NCBI GenBank assembly: GCA_013396755.1
Contig: VWZF01003024.1
Coordinates: forward strand, 1,674,001 to 1,738,000
DNA length: 64,000 nt
Origin: Sclerurus mexicanus
Taxonomy: Eukaryota; Chordata; Aves; Passeriformes; Furnariidae
Direction of reading: 5' to 3'
The notes beneath the pieces were generated by a model. It was not told the origin of the DNA and made no database searches. It was given only the letters and a program-made list of their open reading frames with translations. The translations under genes were made by a program, and so were the position numbers. Shown here one piece after another: positions 1-12,372 of this stretch (positions are counted from its first letter, which is position 1; each line of letters begins with the position of its first letter).

Positions 1-1122
1 TGCTGCTGAGGACAGACTTCTCCAGTTCTCCTAGAAAACTGTACAGTTCTGTTCTCATGTTCACCCTTCGTGTGTTAGTGAATTCTCAAAATCAGTAATG
101 CAGTAAGAGAAAAAAACTGTTTTGCAGTCTTTGCACTTTTCCATTAAAAAATACTCATAAACTACAAGCTCCATAAAGTTTCTTGCAAATTGTATCAGAA
201 TACAGGAGAGCAAAGAGTAAAAAGTATATCTGGCAAATATGTTTATTCCTGAAAAAATTTACCATCTAATCTGTTAACATTTGAGCATCTTTCCATTACC
301 TGAACCCAGTGTATCTAAGTACTTTAATGTCACTGAAATAGTCCAGATAGATTACATTAAGCAAAACCCTCTCACTTTATACTAATAACTAATTTATAAA
401 AATATTCTCATTTATAGGTGTTTTCATTCTGCTTTTACTCTAATACATGCGAAACTTTAGAGCATATGAGCAGAACTTAAAAGTCTAGACTAGATCTCCT
501 TTACAGTTGTAGCAATAGATGACGTTTTCAATATATAACTGGTAAGATTTGTTCATAATTTTAAGAAGTCAGCCAGCACATCACAAATATGCAGCTAATA
601 AAATCCACAGGCTCATTTTCAACAAATGTAAAGCTTATAGAACCAAGGATATTATGCAAATCATGTTTTACTTTGGAAATGCACTGACAGGTATATATGT
701 ATTCTAGCAAAATTCCTTGCTATGAACAAAATTGCATTTTTTTTAACATACCATAACATCAGAATTACCAAGTTCCAGGCTTTTCAGGCATTTTGTGATT
801 GTTTTTCTGTGAAGATATAACAGAGCAGACAGGTTTCACCAGCAGATGTCTCCCGTTCTGCATTGACAGAAATTAGCTTAATTTAACTGACCTTCAACAG
901 TGGGGTTTTTTCTTTTTCATGTGAATTGAGTGGGGAGAACAAAAAGTAAATGTAAGAATGACTGGTTCAAATGCCAGTATTTTTTTTCATGGGGCAAGTT
1001 GCAGCTGTTTCTAAAATGATTTGTATTCATTTAAAATTGCTAGCAGTTGAAGCATGCCATAATGTTTGCTTACTCACTCCTGTTGTATTTATACTGAATG
1101 TGTTTCTTATCATTGTTGTTAG
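1..1122 (+). other. DNAAF11: DNAAF11 intron (3' part)
   Basis: AT-rich sequence leading to the first visible DNAAF11 exon. It ends in a pyrimidine-rich stretch and an AG acceptor (TTGTTGTTAG) at 1113-1122. I see no exon, repeat family or RNA gene in it. Assignment to the intron is inferred from the in-frame exon that follows. Confidence 0.75.
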
Positions 1123-1188
1123 GCTTCATTTCTCTTTGAAAGATGATGAAGAAAATAATCAGATCATCTTGGAACTTGCTGTTTACAG
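1123..1188 (+). CDS. DNAAF11: DNAAF11 internal coding exon, start of CS-like domain
   Basis: First of five DNAAF11 (LRRC6) exons in the window. The protein is a cytoplasmic factor for preassembly of axonemal dynein arms; loss causes primary ciliary dyskinesia in people. The exon follows an AG acceptor, its first base completes a split codon, and it then reads LHFSLKDDEENNQIILELAV plus Y. The last two bases (AG) begin an Arg codon finished by the next exon. The donor is CAG|GTCAGA. As I recall it, the human protein has FSLKDNEKQIILDLAVYR here, so the bird copy seems about two residues longer in the acidic loop. The residues belong to the CS/p23-like domain, thought to contact chaperone partners. 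Earlier exons, with the N-terminal leucine-rich repeats, lie left of the window. Confidence 0.93.
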
Positions 1189-2830
1189 GTCAGATTCTTT
1201 TTCCTCTTCATTTTTGCCACTCCTAAGATCTAATACACAGTGTTTCAATTATATTCTTCTCTGTAATGGGAACTTTTCAAAAGGAAAACAAAAACCAGGG
1301 GTGATGGAACCCATCTTGAAGCATGTGCCAAGGAAGCAAAGCCAAATAAGCTAAAGACACTTCATACTATTCTGTTAATCCTGAATGAGGACTGTGTCCT
1401 TTTGGGAGTTGATGTTTTCTGCAGTCCACAGTCAGGTCTCCTCCACACCTGTCCTTTTATACTTATGTAAAAACTTTTCCATTCTTCATTTGCAGATAAG
1501 GGTTGTAGGGAATGGGGGTTTTGCTTATTCTTTGGCCCTAGAAGTGCTCCAGTACAGTTCATGTCCTTCTATTTAAATTCTTCTCCCTGAGACAGAGTAG
1601 GGTAGCCTTGTCCTACTTTCCTTGCTGACTGGAAAGAGTCCATGGCTCATGCTAATTCTTGAACTGTACCAGGGCATTGCCTGGAAAAAATTTGGTTGAA
1701 TCAGGCCAAAATATGACAAAGAGACCTGGTAACTATTTGATAATATGTATAGTTCTAAGCAGTACAATGACCTTTTCCATTTTTCAGGAAGGGGCTGGAA
1801 ACCCACAAGTTTATCTACCCATAATAGGAACTGGTTAGAATAAAGCTTGAACTAGTTTTACAGCACAGAAATACTGGTTTTGCCAGGTATTCTTCCCTTA
1901 AAGCTCATTGATTTCCCTCAAAAGAGGCCAGCTCAGTGTTTCTGAATTATAAGAATTATAGATTTTCTGGAACCTCAGAAAATCTGTTCAGGTTCAATAA
2001 ATTGCTTGATATATTACAGAATCACAGTATCATTTATGTTGGAAAAAATCTGTAAGATCATAGAGTCCAACCTTTGGCCCATCACCACCTTGTCAACTAA
2101 ACCATGGCACTGAGTGCCACGTTCTTAAACACCTCCAGGGACGGTGGCTCCACAACCTCCCTGGACAGTCCAGATTGTAATAGTCTGTGTTCACTTGTAA
2201 GAAATGCGGAGTAAATAATTTGAAAGATTCACCTGAGAAGTCATGTTATTAAAGAAGGGAAGTGGGGATTACATACTTGTGCATTCACAGGAGTCACAAC
2301 AGGTGTCACATGATGAAGAACAGATGTTAAAGTGGAGCATTTACAGGTTACAAATTTTGTTTGACAGCACTGAAATTTAAAAGTACTGTGTTTTTGGGAA
2401 TGTAAAGTATTTCTGTTCATTGTTTTCCAGCAAATTCCGTGCAAAAAAGAAAACTATTATTTACTGGTACAGCCTTCAGAAAGAAAAAGAGCAAAATACT
2501 TTTGCAATTTTAAATAGAACTTACATTAATTTTCTTATTAATGTAAAACACTACACTAATAGATGAAAAACCTTTTTGTTTTCCACAAAGATTTTCAATT
2601 CTTGCAGTTATACAGTAGCTGATGTGGTGGACTTGACAAAATTTAGATATTATTGTAATTGACATTCACAAGAAGATCATGTTTTTCTTCCAAAGACTTT
2701 AAATCCTAATAATATATTGTATAACTTAATAACTGAAATTTAAGTTTGCACTTTATAAACTGTGAAATCATCATGAAAGAGGTATATGGTCTATTGGAGA
2801 TTGATTCATCATTTATATTTCATTCTGAAG
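1189..2830 (+). other. DNAAF11: DNAAF11 intron
   Basis: 1.6-kb intron between two in-phase DNAAF11 exons, starting GTCAGA and ending TTCTGAAG. Apart from a CR1 fragment at about 2017-2175 I see nothing but AT-rich unique sequence. Short open frames here have no recognisable similarity. Confidence 0.8.
2017..2175 (-). mobile_element. CR1 LINE 3'-end fragment
   Basis: Reads on the + strand from a degraded AGAATCACAG tail through 'agtccaacctttggcccatc', 'gccacgttcttaaacacctc' and 'cacaacctccctggacagtc'. These are the reverse complement of the CR1 3' untranslated region and ORF2 end. It is 5'-truncated and old, judged by mismatches to the CR1 pattern. It lies within a DNAAF11 intron, antisense to the gene. 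Confidence 0.88.
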
Positions 2831-2900
2831 ACACTTGGACACTTCTCTGCTTGATGTTGATGTGCAGCCAACTTACATACGAGTACTGGTGAAGGGAAAG
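2831..2900 (+). CDS. DNAAF11: DNAAF11 coding exon, CS-like domain core
   Basis: The first base completes the Arg codon begun in the previous exon. The exon then reads [20 protein letters not shown] followed by KGK, and ends in phase 0 at AAG|GTATTT. Human DNAAF11 has, as I recall, [23 protein letters not shown] at this point, so this is a confident orthologue match. The segment is a beta-strand-rich part of the CS/p23-like fold. The acceptor is weak by eye (TTCATTCTGAAG), but phase and protein similarity on both sides fix it. A conceptual read-through past 2900 is intronic and should not be annotated as protein. Confidence 0.95.
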
Positions 2901-3717
2901 GTATTTTCTTACTACATTCATTTCAAGTCAAGAGTTAATGTTTACCATAGTTGTTCAGTAGACTTTGGGTCTGATTTCTGTGAGTTTCCAATTGTTTGTA
3001 TCTATGCAGAATGTTCTTCAATACCTGCTTTATTTTGGACTGCATATAAACTGTGAAAGTCCTAACCAGAAGACGTGCAAAACCTGCAGTGAAATTTCAC
3101 TCTTTCTCTCCTTCTCTCTTCTTATTCCCCCCACACAGTGTACTGTAATTTACTTTAGAAGAGATCTTCCTAGTTGCTCTAGGCTAGAATTTAGCAATTT
3201 CATAATCTGGAATTTATAGCTGACAGAAACCAATGGATGTATATTCTTTTGAAAGGCCATTTAAAATGTCATTCCAGTTTTCTCTCTTCTTGGTGGTTTT
3301 AACTTTGTCATCATTTTTTAAAAAAAATTCAAAGTACTTACACAGTAAACCAAAATCCCTATTTTTGACTGTACCAACTGCATAAACAAAACTTCAGAAT
3401 GCTTTACATCTAAAATAGACTGGATAATCTTTCTCATTTAATTGCTAATGTAAGTCAAGCATCATTTTATAACCTTCTTTAGAAATGTCACTTCAGGAAT
3501 GGCAGCAATTCAGGAATATACATCTGACTATACTTACAAGTAAAAGCTGTTTAGCATGCTAATAATTTATTAGGATTATATAAAGTGAGAGGATTTAGAC
3601 CTATACTGTACTTAAAATCAAAGGATGTGATAGTGATGTTTTTGCATCTATTCTGTCCATGTGAAAGAAAGGAAAAAATATTAGCATGATATTCTTCAGT
3701 CCCATGTTTTCTCATAG
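2901..3717 (+). other. DNAAF11: DNAAF11 intron
   Basis: 0.8-kb intron with GTATTT donor and CTCATAG acceptor. I see no repeat family or RNA gene in it. Confidence 0.8.
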
Positions 3718-3813
3718 CCATTTCAGCTTGTGCTCCCTGAGGAAGTGAAGCCAGACAGCAGCTGTGCTAAAAGATCACAAACAACTGGTCATTTAGTTGT
3801 CACCATGCCAAAG
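3718..3813 (+). CDS. DNAAF11: DNAAF11 coding exon, end of CS-like domain
   Basis: Thirty-two whole codons, phase 0 at both ends. The exon starts PFQLVLPEEVKPDSSCAKRS and finishes QTTGHLVVTMPK. The start was chosen at the CTCATAG acceptor rather than the later CATTTCAG, because PFQ is conserved in the human protein (PFQLVLPAEV as I recall). The donor is AAG|GTATGT, close to consensus. The exon closes the CS/p23-like domain; the HLVxxMPK strand is the usual final one. One difference from human is Ala to Glu in LPxEV. The next exon lies almost 6 kb downstream, the gap enlarged by a CR1 copy. Confidence 0.96.
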
Positions 3814-5724
3814 GTATGTAAAATAGTCTGAGGAGACATCACTCGAAGATCCTTAAATGTTGTGAGTACTTTGGGAATGTTTCTGAGTTACAGGTAGCAT
3901 CTGGCTTGCTAAAGATATACATCTTTCCCATCAGGGCATATTTTCCAAAAAGGAACATTGTGTAAGGACAATTTAGTCGTAGAGTCAAACCTTAGTATTT
4001 AAAATCCCTATAAACGAACATTATGAAAATCAGTATTAATAGAACTATTTGTATTTGCTTTATTTTAAACAAAATCAGCTTTTTATATGCTAAAAGAAAC
4101 TCTGCAAAGCATGCAGTATTTTGCAAATGTGTAAGAAGATAGTTTTTTTTTCAATAATGAAGATAAACAACATACCCGCTTTCTTTTTCCACTTGTGAAA
4201 TAATAAAAACAATTCTGTCTTTCAAAATTTGTGTGGACACATATGTATGAAGTTCAAACAGTTGTTGTTGTTCAAACAGAGGGATGATGCGCTGCTCCCA
4301 TGTCTCCTGTGTTTGAAACAGAGTTACCTAATTCATTTGCCCTTCATGCTCTCCCGGATGGAAAGGATCCAATATCAAGTATTGTAGTCATAGAGCAAGA
4401 GGGTTGTGACAACGCAGTGTTTCAACTGAAACTGCTTGGAGCAGACAGGGAGCTGGAAGTTTTAGGGAGGTAGAGTTCCAGAGATGAGAATGGATTATAT
4501 GGTGGGGTTCTGGGTACTGAGAGAGAGGTTAATCAACTATTCTTCTGCTGTTATGCCTTGGGAGGGTTGGGCTGCTCTTAAAGCCTCTAAGATTACATCA
4601 TATACCTTTGGCTTTTAGAATAGGTTAACCCTGCCCAAGAATAGTTCCAGTAAAGAAATAACCCTTTGGTGCTCTGGCCTTACCCTTCTGGCCTTTAGCA
4701 AGTTTCTTTGCTGTGTAAGAGCAGGGGTACATGGTGCTCCGTGTGAGTCTACAATACATCAGTTCCACCATTTTCTTCTGAAGGAAGAAGCTGTTTAGCT
4801 GAAATAGCTTCAGCTGCTATTTGGGTTCATTTCTTTCTCTTTGTGCTCTGATTTAATTCTAAGACTATGCAGCTAGTAACTCTAACTAAAAAGTTATTTT
4901 TCATATTTTGGTTTCTTCCTTTTGTGGTTCTTACATTCTATATTTCCTTCTACACTCCAGTCCCATACCATCTGTCTGTCCCTACAGGGAGAGCCTCTCA
5001 TTAAATCCCAAACTATCACTGTAGCATCCAGCATGTAGTTTTACCAAGAGCTTGAAGAATACTGAAAATTGAACTCATTTTGTTAAGGTCTAAATTTTGT
5101 TACTGTTCAAAATTCACTCATATATTTATAAATTTCTTTGAAAATGAGTCCTTGACATTTACCATTTTGAGTAGTGTCATTTTCAAATGTATATGAATGG
5201 TCTTGTTTACTGTTTACTATTTACTTGTCTTTTGGACATTTTAAGTGCTATGTTTTCTATCCCATACCCTGCTTTTATTACTCATACATCTTGCTAGTCT
5301 CTTTGTGGATGATCAGTGTCTTGGCAAATGTAAATATTTGAGAGAGTCTCTGGATATATATTCAGCTCCGCTGCCTGCCTAGGAATTCATACCTTAATCA
5401 GCAAAATTAATATTATCTCTTCATACTGTGATTGAGAACTGTTTTTATTCCATTATTAACTTTATATGTAACCTGCATTGATATTTTAGCTACACCTATG
5501 GCTTTTACCTAGCCCAAGGGTCTGGAGAGTGCTTCATCTCAGAACACATCATTCTCAGATATCTGTTAAGACATGAGGGAAGAGAAGTGCTGTAGAATAG
5601 CTGGGTTGATGTTCTCAGCTTTGCTTTGGTTTAGTTAAAAACTACTTGAGTAGCTTGGAGACACACGAGATGCATGAATGGAGTGTTGCATGGTCTAACA
5701 TCTTTGTTGTCACTGGATCCAAAA

Positions 5725-6420
5725 ACCTGGATCCTGGAAAGCAGCTTTGCAGAAGAGCACTTGGGAGTCTTGATTGCCACTGAGTTGAACGTGAGTCAGC
5801 AATGTCCTCTTCTGTCAAAGAATACCAGTTGTACCTTGAGCTGCATTGGGAGTGTTGGCAGCAGGTTGAGGGAGGCAATCCTTGCCCTCTATTCGGCTCT
5901 CTTGAGATACACATGGAGTACTGTGTCCAGTGCTGGGCTCCCCAGTGCAAGAGAGACGTGGATATACTGGAGAGAATCCTGCAAAGGGCCATGAAGATAA
6001 TTAAGGAACTGGAGCATCTCTCCTATGAGGAAAGGCTGAGGGAGCTGGTACTATTCAGCCTGGAGAGGAGAAGGCTCAAGGGGATCTTATCCATGCATAT
6101 CAATACCTGAATGGAGGGTGTGAAGAGGAAGAGCCAGGCTCTTTTCCATGGTGCCAGTGACAGGACCAGAGACAGTGGGCACAGACTGAAACACAGGAGG
6201 TTCCCTCTGAACATCGGGAAACAATTTCTTACTGTGAGGGTGACCCAGTGCCTGCACAGGTCACCCAGAGAGGCTTGGAATTCTCCATCCCTGGAGATAT
6301 TCCAAAGCCATCTGGACATGGTCCTGGGCAACTGGGCCTAGGTGGCCCTGCTGAACAGGAGGGTTGGGCCAGATGACCTTCACAGGTCCCTGCCAATCTC
6401 AACCATTCTGTGATCTTGTG
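5725..6420 (+). mobile_element. CR1 LINE, 5'-truncated, ORF2 C-terminus plus 3' UTR
   Basis: About 0.7 kb of CR1 in sense orientation. It begins in the ORF2 segment 'gaaagcagctttgcagaaga', passes through the CVQCWAPQCKRD and HLSYEERLRELVLFSLERRR motifs typical of the CR1 ORF2 C-terminus, and ends with a 3' UTR finishing 'accattctgtgatcttgtg'. The protein reading is carried by one frame from about 5802 to 6110, with the upstream part in another frame, so the copy is frameshifted and inactive. The 3' UTR type (GTGCCAGTGACAGGACCAGA, GAGATATTCCAAAGCC) differs from the subfamily at 30484 and 48347. Confidence 0.93.
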
Positions 6421-8616
6421 AACTTCATGGATTTGCTGCATCCAAAGATGGATTTGTGTTATTTTGCAGCAGTTGCATGTAACAGATACTAACCTACAGT
6501 TCTCCATTTTATACTACAGTCACGGGGTCTGTTCTCTTCCTCCAGGACTGAATTAGAGTTCTCAGGTTAAATTTTTGGGATGTATATCCTTTTTAGATGC
6601 TCTCTAGCCATACGAATGTTAGTATTAATAGAATGTAATCTAGGAAGCAAGGTATAATGAATAATGATTAACAACTGGAAGGCAAATAGATATTTTTCCT
6701 CCAGAATATTAAGGCTGATTTTATCAACAATGCTAGAGAATTTAAGATCACCAGCTTAATGTGAATTCCTTTTAGTAAGGTAATAAGAAGACCAGAGTCC
6801 ATGCAACTTTTTTCAGGCTGTAGAAGTGATAAGACAACCTAATGACTATATTTAACCCTTTTGTTCCTGATAAAATATTATCAAAATAAAATTATTTGCA
6901 ACTAGATAAATGGTCTAGCACATTCCTTAGGTAACTGGAATGTTAAAAAATGCCACTGACCTAAAAATAGTCCCCTATAACATGCTTCTTGAAATAGTAT
7001 CCTAAAAATATCTCACTCTTCTCAGTAACAGAACAGAAATCTAACTGCATTCTGAGTGTTTTTCACTTGCCTTAGTGAGTTTCTGATCAGGTTACTAAAC
7101 CTTCCACCATTCATCTTTCAGCCTATTCATAGTTCCCCAGCCTTTAAAAAGAAAAACAATAGCTCTTTCATTGCCTTTCTGATGACCTTGCCACACCACA
7201 GATGCTGGAGATAGTAAATTCCACATGAAGTAAAGGAAAGTAAATAATTTTCACCTTCTTTTCTGGGAACATTGGTTTAACCACATTATTTACTACACAT
7301 CAAAACCCACAGAATGGGTGCCTTTCTAAGGCAGTGTCTACCAACATTTTTTGGAAGGTCATCAAAAGAAACTGAAGGACACAACGTTCAGTAAAATGAT
7401 ATAGTGACACTTTTAAAGTGTAGTGTTTGTATAGTAATAATCATCTGTACAGAGACTTTGCATGAGTAAGGTGTTGATAGTGACTACATTGTACGTGCTT
7501 CCTGTTCTGGGAAAAATAATTGTGACTTAAAGCTTTTTAAATCTTGGACCTCTGTGCTCTGGAAGCAGCATCTTTGCAGATGATACAGGAAAATTGAAAA
7601 CTGGGAGTATCTTTAACAGATTTTACCAAAATTGGCATATTGAATCGATGATTTTATAAAATGTCATCAGTAGATCACACCAGTAGCATTTTAATTAATG
7701 TCTGAGTAAAAGCACCAAAACCCAGTGTTATTAGCAAGCAGGTTTTATTTAGGGTTCTGAGACATTCTGTGTCGTGTTTTAAAACTTTCCTTTTCTTATT
7801 TTAGTGAATCAGAGAGAAAAATTTGGGCTTTTGATTAATTCTTCATTATATAAGTGGTCACAAATGAATTCTGACAGCCTGGGCCTTCAAAAGCATTTAG
7901 AAATTTAAAGATCAATGAGAGTTAAATTCTTTAATTAATCTAAAAATGGAAGTGGTATGTATTATGCATGTCAGTGTTATTTGATAGAATTACATTATAT
8001 AATTCCCACTTATCTAGGTATGGTAAATGCAGTAATATTTCATTACCATCAAAGGCATGTGGAGACATGCAGCTGTGGAACCCTGGAAATCTAATAATCC
8101 TTCAGAATAAATGTGTTTCAGTGAAACTCTGTTACTCAATGGAATTGCCATTGTAGAATTAAAAAGCACTGCAGGGAAAAAAAAAAGTGAACTGAAAATA
8201 TGAATAAAAAGATGGTTTTCCCGTATTCTTTTGTTTCCTCAAATATACTCCAGATCTGTTTAACACATCTATTTCAAGCATTCTCTGATAATGATCTTAA
8301 AAGTGCTGTCCTTTCTGTTTTCTAATTAACTATTAGAAATAGTTTCATAGATTAACTTTCAGAAAGCTTCATTGTATTAATTTAGTCCATCTTCCTATAT
8401 ACCACAGGTTTTGAACTTCATACACTTATCTTTCTACAGAGCCCAAAGTCCTACATTTGGTCACAGTTGAAGTTCTGGAAGTTGTGTTTTTTCAGAGCAG
8501 TTTTTCTCATTGATTTCTGTCACTAAGAGATGGACAGGACAGTCAGTTACTGGCTTCGTGAAGCTCACATACCATCTTTTCAAAAGGAAGAAAAATTAGA
8601 AAGTACCACTTAGAGG

Positions 8617-8687
8617 TTTTTCCTTTTTTTGTTTGTTTGTTTTGGGGTTTTGTTTTGTTTGGGTTTCAGTTTTGTTTTTGTTTTAAT
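8617..8687 (+). repeat. T/G-rich low-complexity tract
   Basis: Runs of T3-5 broken by G (GTTTGTTTG, TTTTGGGGTTTTG, GGGTTTCAG, TTTTGTTTTTG) with almost no A or C. It is intronic in DNAAF11. Similar tracts occur at 13182, 13609 and 56887. Confidence 0.8.
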
Positions 8688-9511
8688 TGAACAGAGCTAG
8701 GAGGACATCTTTTGAGCAGAAGAGCTTTTATGTCAGTGTTTGATAATGATAGATTCTGTAGTAGGCAAATCCAAACCCTTCCCTAAGTTCCCAGATCAGT
8801 TCTTGTCAAGGAAGTGTCTTCTGTTGAGTGCAGAATCAGCACGTTTCTTCCTTGATGGCGTGCTTCGAGAGCAAAGGAAGGAACATGAGTCTCAAGGGGA
8901 TCAGTGGAAAGAATAACAGAAGAGAACACTTGAGGGCCACCTGAAAAAAGAGGGAAAGTACAAAGAAAGAGACTTTCCTTCACCAGAGCATATACAGAAT
9001 GAGAGGGCATCAGCCTCTTCACACTGAACTGCAGAAACAAATGACAGAGGCTACAGGCTTTTTGTTATTTCCTTTGGGGTTTAGAATGGAGACTCTTCTG
9101 GAACAGTCTGCTCTCAAATCAATTACAGTATGAAATAGTCAATAAAATGAACTATTTGGTATAGTTCCTGTTCTCCTTCTTTTCCAATGCTTAAGGGATC
9201 TCTCCCCCATGATGTTATTAAGAAGGAAAAGAGACTCTATTGCAATGAGATACACTTTTGTCATTAGCACATCTTCCAAAAAGAGTTTTTGTCACTTGTC
9301 ATTTTTATAAACAGTGAGGAGAACTCCAGTCTGCAGCCAATTCTTTAATAAAAATGTCTGATCAACAAGCACATGACACCAGAACTGAAATACAAGTGAA
9401 AGGCACATCATGAATCAGTTAGTTAGTTACAGAGAAAATCAGTAATGTGCATTATTAACATGGTACTGAACAGGACAGCATATATTTAAGTACAAGTAGA
9501 TGTGTATATTT

Positions 9512-9531
9512 AAATACATATATATATATAT
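9512..9531. repeat. Short (TA)n dinucleotide run
   Basis: About ten TA units in an AT-rich stretch shortly before the 9763 exon; likely polymorphic in length. Confidence 0.7.
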
Positions 9532-9762
9532 ACTATTGTAAATGTTTGACTATAATTCCATTCAGCTTATTTGGTTAAATTTGCCTTATGTCTCTGTTTC
9601 ATGCTGAATGAAGCGTGTTAAAATCTAACTGAAAGAGTAAATGTCACAGGAGAAAATTTATGCAGACGCTCTCAATTTTCTATTTTTGAGAGATTATTTA
9701 AATGCTTGTGAGCAAAAGTGTCAACTTTTATGAGAATTATTTTTTGTCTGTTTTTATTTTAG

Positions 9763-9848
9763 GCTAAAGAAATAATCGTGGCTAAGCAAAAAGTTTCTGC
9801 TTCAATTAAACATTCTGATTGTAATACACTGCAAAAAAATGCAAGAAG
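9763..9848 (+). CDS. DNAAF11: DNAAF11 coding exon, linker after CS-like domain
   Basis: Follows the acceptor TTTTTATTTTAG. It reads AKEIIVAKQKVSASIKHSDC then NTLQKNAR, with two final bases (AG) splitting an Arg codon. The donor is AAG|GTAATT. The human counterpart as I recall is [20 protein letters not shown]..., so only the start (xxEIIxxxQ) is clearly alike. The rest is a basic, probably disordered linker that diverges quickly. Exon length and phase (0 in, 2 out) fit the exons on both sides, which makes the call firm despite low identity. Confidence 0.9.
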
Positions 9849-10944
9849 GTAATTCCTTTTTTTCTTCCACATTTGTTTTATTTTTTTCAGTGTGTTTTTC
9901 ACATGTCAGAATATGTGCTTCTTTTTATGTTATTGTTGAAAACATGAAAACATTGATTTGTGTAGAGTAAAACTATGTCGGAAAGCTTTAGACTAATAGT
10001 CTATCTGGTGCTGTTTATAAATCGATTTCCTCCAAGAGCAGAGCCAAAAAAGCACTTATTTCTGCCCATCAGTTTTGTTCCATCAGCTCATTCAGATTAT
10101 TAACTGGTATATACTAAAACTAAATCACCTACTGAGAATGGCCTCTACACAGCTCCTTGCTATAGAACGCAAGTCTGAAAACCTTTCAGAAAGCAATGAT
10201 TTTGAATCTCTCTCATGAATGTATTTTGTCACAGATATGCAGGTGGGACTACTGTGCTAGTAAATAGGTTCAAAAGGCAATTCTGCAAGGTTTTATAACA
10301 CAGATCAATCCTATTAAATGTGATGTAAACACACCTCTTGAAATCTTGCAGTTAGTGACTGCCAGAAGCAAGCAAGTATCTGTGATGCAGTATTTTTTGT
10401 TTTTACTCTTAGCGTTACTGTGGATAGACACTGGGGTTGGTGGACGCTTGGCCTATGTAAAAAATAATATCTCTTTTAATCTTTCCTTTTCCTCTTGCTA
10501 TAGCTAATGGTATTTATAGCAGAATAAGATATGGTAACAACAGAGTATGTTAAACTGTTTATCTGCTTATATTTGAAGTGTTGCACTTGTTTCCTTTGTT
10601 TGATTTCATTGTGGTGAATGCTAAGGAAAAAAATAAGCAGATAGTAAAAAACAGCATTATAGATCACAGCTGTTCTTCTTGGTCTCAATATTTAAAACAC
10701 TGGCAAAATGGATCTGCAGGGGTGAATTGTAATTAATACTGCTTGTTATTTCTTATTTTGAATAAAAATCAGTCATTAACTTCTTTTCTTGAACAACCTG
10801 CGTTGCGAGAAGAAGATAGGGCAACTGTAAGAATTTGTTGAGGTTACTAATGAGCCACAAGGACAGCGCCCTTCTTTAGGCAGCAGTCATCACAACAGTG
10901 CATCATCTTCATTACTGAGTATTTCAAATATTTTTAGAAGGTCC

Positions 10945-12372
10945 AAGCCAAATGGTGGACACTTACTCTCCATTATATTTACAAAGTCATGACAGTCAGG
11001 GGAAGTACGTGGTGACTGGAAAAATGGAAAGATTGTACTCATTTTTAAAATTAGAGAAGAAAAAAGGAGGACACTAGGAACTAGTGACTTGTCAGCCTCA
11101 CCCTTGAAATTTCTGCTGTGCCTGGGAAGATCATGAAACAGATCCTCCTAGAAGCTGTTCTAGGGCACATGGAGGGCAGGGAGGTGATTTGGGACAGCCA
11201 GCACAGCTTCACCAAGGGCAAGTCCTGCCTGACCAACCAATGGGCCTTCTTTGATGGAGTGACTCTGTCAGTGGACAAGGGAAGGGCTACAGATGCCATT
11301 TATCTGGACTTCTGTAAAGCTTTTAACATGGCCCCCCACAACATCCTTCTCTAAATTGGAGAGAGATGGATTTGATGGATGGACTGTTTCCGTGGATGAG
11401 GAATTGGTAGGATAGTTGCATCCAGAGGGGATAAGCAATGACTCAATGTCTGGATGGAGATCAGTGACAAGTGGTGTCCATCAAGGGACTGTAGAGGGAT
11501 CAGAACATTTTAATTCCTCTGTCAGTGACATAGACAGTGGAACCAAGTACAGCCTCAACAAGTTTGCCAATAACACCAAGCTGGTTGGTGCAGTTAACAC
11601 ACCTGAAAGACAGGATTGCCATCCAGAGAGACCTGGACAAACTTAAGAAGTGGGCCCATGTGAATGTCATGAGGCTAAACAAGACCAAATGAAAGGTGCT
11701 GCACCTGGGTCAGGAAACCCCTGGTATAAATAAAAGCTGGGGAAAGAAGAGATTGAGAGTGGTCTTGAGAAGTACTTGGGGTTGCTTGTTCTTGAAAAAT
11801 TGGGCCTAAGTTGGCAATGTGCCCTTGCAGCCCAGAAAGCCAATCCTATCCTGGGCTGCATCAAAAGCAGCGTGGCCAGCAGGTTGAGGGAGGGGATTCT
11901 CCTTCTCTCTGGTGAAATCCCACATGGAGTACTTCATCCAGCTCTGGGGTCCTCGGTGCAGGAAAGACATGGACCTGCTGGAGTCAGTTCAGAGGAGGCC
12001 ACAAAAATCATCAGAGGGGTGGAGAACTCTCCTGTGAGGAAAAGCTGAGAGAGGTTGGGTTCTTCAGTCTGGAAAAGATAAGGCTCCAGGGAGACCTTCT
12101 AGCTGCCTTTCCTACTAAAGAGGATCTTACAAGAAAGATGGGGGCAGATTTTTTAATATTGCTTCTAGCAATAGGGCAAGGGGTAATTGTCTTAAAGTAA
12201 AAGAGAAGAAAGATATAAGAAAGGAATTTTTTATTATGAGGGTGGTGAAGCCCTGGTATAAACTGCCCAGAGAGGTGGTGGATGCCCCTTCCCTGTAAAC
12301 ATTCAAGGTCAAGTTGAATGGGGCTCTGAACAGTGATCTAGTTGAGGATTTCCCTGATCATTGCAGGGGTGT
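10945..12372 (+). mobile_element. CR1 LINE fragment with reverse-transcriptase region
   Basis: About 1.4 kb of sense-strand CR1. It starts around 'ggacacttactctccattat' and includes the RT-domain motifs SQHSFTKGKSCLTN and IYLDFCKAFNMAPHNILL (about 11118-11354), the FANNTKLVGAV motif that replaces the usual FADDTKL (about 11560-11600), a PGKIMKQILLEAV motif, and the ORF2 C-terminus near 11830-12060. It fades near 12372 without a clean octamer tail. Stops, frameshifts, the Asp to Asn change in the catalytic FADD-like motif and a deletion around 11495-11520 show it is dead. Confidence 0.93.

Larger units (their letters stand above)
3814..9762 (+). other. DNAAF11: DNAAF11 intron with CR1 insertion
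   Basis: 5.9-kb intron, GTATGT donor and TTTTATTTTAG acceptor. It contains a CR1 copy at about 5725-6420, a T/G-rich tract at 8617-8687 and a short AT dinucleotide run near 9512-9531. The remainder is AT-rich unique sequence in which I see no exon or RNA gene. Confidence 0.8.

Noticed and set aside
971..1122. Open frame upstream of the first DNAAF11 exon, in the same frame
   Set aside because: The part before 1123 follows no conserved sequence and includes the intronic acceptor tract; only 1123-1188 matches DNAAF11.
5642..6507. Cluster of open frames on both strands at 5.6-6.5 kb
   Set aside because: All overlap a decayed CR1 element; only CR1 ORF2 remnants are recognisable.
11081..12312. 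Open frames resembling reverse transcriptase
   Set aside because: They belong to a dead CR1 LINE with frameshifts and a changed catalytic motif, not a host gene or an active element.
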